In this document: positions 37,646-64,000 of the stretch, piece after piece | Position numbering within the stretch: position 1 is the first letter of the stretch | Layout of the letters: the number at the start of each line of letters is the position of its first letter | Source of the DNA: Glandiceps talaboti | Taxonomy: Eukaryota > Hemichordata > Enteropneusta > Spengelidae | Direction of reading: 5' to 3' | Assembly (NCBI RefSeq): GCF_964340395.1 | Contig: NC_135556.1 | Coordinates: 14,621,410 to 14,685,409, forward strand | Length of the DNA: 64,000 nt | Position numbers and translations under genes: made by a program | The notes under the pieces: generated by a model | What the model was told of the DNA's origin: nothing | Seen by the model: the letters and a program-made list of their open reading frames with translations, nothing else | Databases searched by the model: none

Positions 37646-37689
37646 TCAATCTGAATTCAGGCCGAGGTCATGTATAGTTCAGTAGTATA

Positions 37690-38165
37690 CAGCATTTTGT
37701 GTAGAATGTGTTACATCTAGTTCTGTGTTACACCTGGTTTTAGCATATGATGTGTTACATCTGGTTTCTACACACAATGTGTTACACCTGGTTTTTTCAT
37801 ATGATGTGTTATACCCGATTTCTTCACATGTTTGCACCTGGCTTCTGTACACATCACATGTTACATGTGGTCCATGCACATAATGTGTCACATCTGGTTC
37901 CTTACATGTGTTACACCTGGTTTTAGCACATGATGTGTTATACCTGGTTTCTATACACAATGTGTTATACCTGGTTTCAGCACACAATGTTGCACCTGGT
38001 TTCTGTACACATCACATGTTACACCGAGTCTATTCACACAATGTGTCACACCTGATTCCAGTACATGTGTTACACCTGGTTTCTACACATGATGTGTTAC
38101 ACCTGGTTTCAGCACTTGGGGTGTGCACCAGGTTTTTTCACATACCATGTTACAAAGACAGAATT
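37690..38165. repeat. Imperfect ~26-32-bp tandem repeat in the putative LMO7 3' UTR
   Basis: About 16 variants of ATGTGTTACACCTGGTTTCT with CACACA or TCACATG spacers. Both strands give spurious open frames of 86-102 codons. Confidence 0.8.
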
Positions 38166-38393
38166 TAACAACCTGCTAAGTTTCCTGAATATTCCACTTT
38201 GGTCAACTTTCCTGCCAGGAAATCATTAGATCCGATTCTTAACCCGCACAACAAAATACCTGTCCATTCAAAAACCTCACCAGATTAGTTGGTTACATGA
38301 AATTATATACTATCACCCTATAAATGACAATGGTACAAACCAAACTGAATAAGTTGGACTGGACCATGTCATTTGACAGGGGTGGTAGAGTTG

Positions 38394-61217
<22,824 letters not shown>

Positions 61218-61629
61218 CTACAAGACAAAGCAACAATTCATTACTTTTAAATGCACTATCAAAACAGAACAATCTTGAACTGAATACAGGAATGACCTCC
61301 CCTTCACTGTGTAATATGGATTTACATTTGACATAAGTGGTAGAAATACATAGATGCACATACCTCTCCAATCACTGAGATACTGGTGCTCAGTGATTGT
61401 CAAGTATGCTCTAATAGAAATAGTTTGGATCAAAGTATCAACAAACATACATAAATATGCCACACTTGGTCCCCTATATGATGTATACATCTATTTCACT
61501 GCCGTATAACTGATTATTCTACATTGAAGCCTACAGCTACTGTATTATATACATTTCTACAGGGACTAGGTAAAACGACTGACTTCTCATTATAATCACA
61601 CACACCTTCCAAGTATTTTCAACAGGAAT

Positions 61630-61857
61630 CTTACACTGTCGACAGTCGTTCGTGCCTTTTTTGCTACATTTCATCTAAAAAAAATCGTCGCCTCGTTCCG
61701 TAGCACTGAATACTAATGCATACTCATAGGAACTGCGATTGCCGTGCACACTCGCTGATCAGTACGCGGTTATAGTATTGCTCCGGATCGGAGCGAGGTG
61801 ACGACTTTAGTTTTAGATAAAACGTAGCAAAAAGGCACGAACAACTGTCGACAGTCT
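61630..61857. mobile_element. MITE, 228 bp, 8-bp target duplication
   Basis: Flanked by identical ACAGGAAT at 61622-61629 and 61858-61865. The terminal repeats share ACTGTCGACAGT (itself a palindrome), then GTTCGTGCCTTTTT and GCTACxTTTxATCTAAAA. The centre is GC-richer than the surroundings. The 8-bp duplication suggests hAT or P superfamily. Confidence 0.8.
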
Positions 61858-61964
61858 ACAGGAATGTTTTTATCATAGGAACTGTTATAACTTACTTTTA
61901 CAATAGTGGTGAATTTATGTAACAAGACTCATGGTACAATATATATTTCAGGTTACTCCAGAGA

Positions 61965-62020
61965 CTTAGCTACCTGGTTTGAAATGTCATTCACCAAATC
62001 AGATAGCCAAGTCTATGGAA
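61965..62020. mobile_element. Solo foldback element related to the 47-bp satellite
   Basis: GACTTAGCTACCTGGTTTG pairs with the complement of AAATCAGATAGCCAAGTC across a short loop. The same arms bound and fill the satellite at 49531-50430. Confidence 0.65.
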
Positions 62021-62920
62021 AGACATCGGCCAAGTAGTCATTTATCCTTTAACCTGGATGAACTAATATTTCCCTATTCATTTGAGAGTTAACATATTAA
62101 TCCCAACATAGTGTCTAGTATACATGTACATGTAGGAAAAGAGACATTATGTAAACTTTAAGACTTGTGAATCAAAATCCTAGCTTGAAAACCAGGGACA
62201 GTTTGTTAGGTTTTCATAAAACTGTATCACTTGAAAGTAAGGACTCCTGTCTATTGAAGTCTGTGATAAAATGTGATGACAATGATTTGCCTGTATATTG
62301 TTAGCCATAGTCTAGAATCTATATGTGTGTGCTTATTTTCTACAATCTCTTTCTCCACATACATGTATAGTCAACTAGAAAATATCTACCGAAAATCTGG
62401 CTAAATCTCCTGCTGGGGAATAGTGAACAGCACTTGTCAGTAATAATCCATCACACACTGACAGGTGGTTGTAATTGGTTACTTCGTTCAATTTACTACA
62501 AACTCAACTTCTAAAGTAAGTCACGTAAGAATGTGATAACGTCATCACATTTACACCAATGCTGCAATACTAGTGCTGTCAGTGGTAAGACCAGAATATC
62601 GAGCTAGAGATAGTCATTTGACTATATGGTGGAGAGAGAGAGAGAGAGAGATTGTAGAAAACAAGCCCACACTAATATAGTTCCAGGCTATGTTTGCCCA
62701 AAGACCCTCCTCACCAAGGTGGAGGGTGTATGGTTAGCCAAGGACAAGCCATATTCTACTCAGAGAAGGAAGTTTGAAAACCACTGTGACACTAGCATAT
62801 TGTATATGTTTGACACAATGTGATAATGTCTTGTTGATTCAGATAGATACAATCACTGATAGACATATATCCACTATATAATATTTTGAGAATTTATTTG
62901 AATATCTGTTTTTGTGTCAA

Positions 62921-63430
62921 CATGACAAACATGGTGACATACTAGAAGTAGACACATTATTGGTGTCAGGTGGTGATAATTCACCATAGGTATGACAAAC
63001 ACGGTGACAACTGGATACATTACTGGTGATGACAATTCACCATAGATATGACAAACACGGTGACAACTGGATACATTACTGGTGATGACAATTCACCATA
63101 GATATGACAAACATAGTGACAAGTAGACACATTACTGGTGGTGACAATTCACCATAGATATGAAAACACGGTGACAAGTAGACACATTACTGGTGGTGAC
63201 AATTTACCATAGATATGACAAACACGGTGACAAGTAGACACATTACTGGTGGTGACAATTTACCATAGATATGACAAACACAGTGACAACTGGATACATT
63301 ACTGGTGATGACAATTTACCATAGATATGACAAATACGGTGACAAGTAGACACATTACTGGTGGTGACAATTCACCATAGATATGACAAATACGGTGACA
63401 AGTAGACACATTACTGGTGGTGACAATCCC
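62921..63430. repeat. ~56-bp minisatellite, about 9 copies
   Basis: The unit contains CATAGATATGACAAACACGG and AGACACATTACTGGTGGTGA. Variants alternate AAGTAG and AACTGGA. It lies in the LMO7 intron. The sequence to 64000 shows no exon. Confidence 0.9.
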
Positions 63431-64000
63431 TAACATATTGTAGCTAAATAAGTGGTGATGTCTATAATCCTTTCAGTTATGTCAAGTATTCTGACAACAT
63501 AGATTGGATTTGGTTTGTAAACCAGGCCAGAGTTCTTACAGCATAGCTATATATAGCATTAGCAATGGGTAAACACACTAACATTTAGACTAGTGCTTAC
63601 ATAATGAACAAGTTATAGCTTGCCAGGCGCCAGTATATTTACCAAGAACAAGTACATATACCGGTATATGGTAAGTTATGCTAATAGGTACAGACACGTC
63701 AGTCAGTGCTAGAACTTTCAGACAAGTTACTGGTCGATGCAAGCTGACTAGCATCCCGTCGTCATGGTTACCTTGACTGTACTGTTTGAAATCCATCTTT
63801 AGTGATGGATGACTTGTGCAAAAATATGAAACTATGATGTGATTTTTGTCAACCACTGTGACATTGACAAACTTGATCAAGACAATAAACTTGTCTATTC
63901 TGTTTAGAAATCATCTCCATTGTCTTGTTCTATTACAGCAATGGTGCTGAAGAAGACGGAGGATGTGATATAGTGTTATCAGTATTCTTTGGCTACTTGT

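Noticed and set aside
37679-38168. 86- and 102-codon frames on both strands
   Set aside because: Both come from an imperfect tandem repeat; the apparent Cys/Asn-rich or His/Val-rich proteins mirror the repeat.
61218-64000. Upstream CH-domain exons of LMO7
   Set aside because: No minus-strand frame here resembles the first two thirds of a CH domain; these exons must lie outside the window.

Overview
The window is genomic DNA from an intron-rich, AT-rich animal, most likely an invertebrate bilaterian. It holds three multi-exon genes with animal-specific domain sets (CH-PDZ-LIM, AASDH, MYND), one intronless TRIM-NHL gene, and many short foldback transposons, microsatellites and minisatellites. 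I cannot place the species. An invertebrate deuterostome or a lophotrochozoan both fit. LMO7 and LIMCH1 are separate genes in vertebrates, and the gene here resembles their common ancestor.

Layout. 1-2136: non-coding, with a (TC)n tract and an inverted repeat. 2137-4356 (+): intronless TRIM-NHL E3 ligase gene. 4357-10313: no gene seen, several foldback elements. 10314-10474 (-): LINE reverse-transcriptase scrap. 10690-12027 (-): complete two-exon gene for a 226-residue MYND zinc finger / ubiquitin-like / UBA protein; its first exon was recovered by splicing. 12028-12468: 441-bp head-to-head promoter region. 12469-27157 (+): complete AASDH (beta-alanine-activating enzyme) in 15 coding exons, 1173 residues: adenylation domain, carrier domain and PQQ-type beta-propeller. 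27158-38393: about 11 kb between the convergent AASDH and LMO7 genes, with palindromic elements, tandem repeats and a cluster of CTCF-like motifs. 38394-61217 (-): LMO7/LIMCH1-family gene, 16 coding exons covering about 1770 residues: end of a CH domain, DUF4757-like region, PDZ, coiled coil, LIM. Its 5' exons lie beyond the right edge. 61218-64000: intron of that gene with a hAT-like MITE and a 56-bp minisatellite.

The four genes do not form an evident pathway. TRIM-NHL and MYND-UBL-UBA proteins both point to ubiquitin biology, AASDH to amino-acid activation, and LMO7 to actin and cell junctions. Only the MYND gene and AASDH look physically coupled, through the shared promoter region.

The most unusual theme is tandem duplication across splice junctions. 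A 42-bp minisatellite copies the end of the LMO7 PDZ exon together with its 5' splice site, giving nine in-phase candidate donors. The end of another LMO7 exon is repeated three times. An AASDH 3' splice site is duplicated with an in-frame 45-nt spacing. A 47-bp satellite inside the LMO7 gene also appears to have grown from a small foldback transposon. All exon boundaries were deduced by hand from splice consensus, reading phase and family similarity; no transcript data were available.
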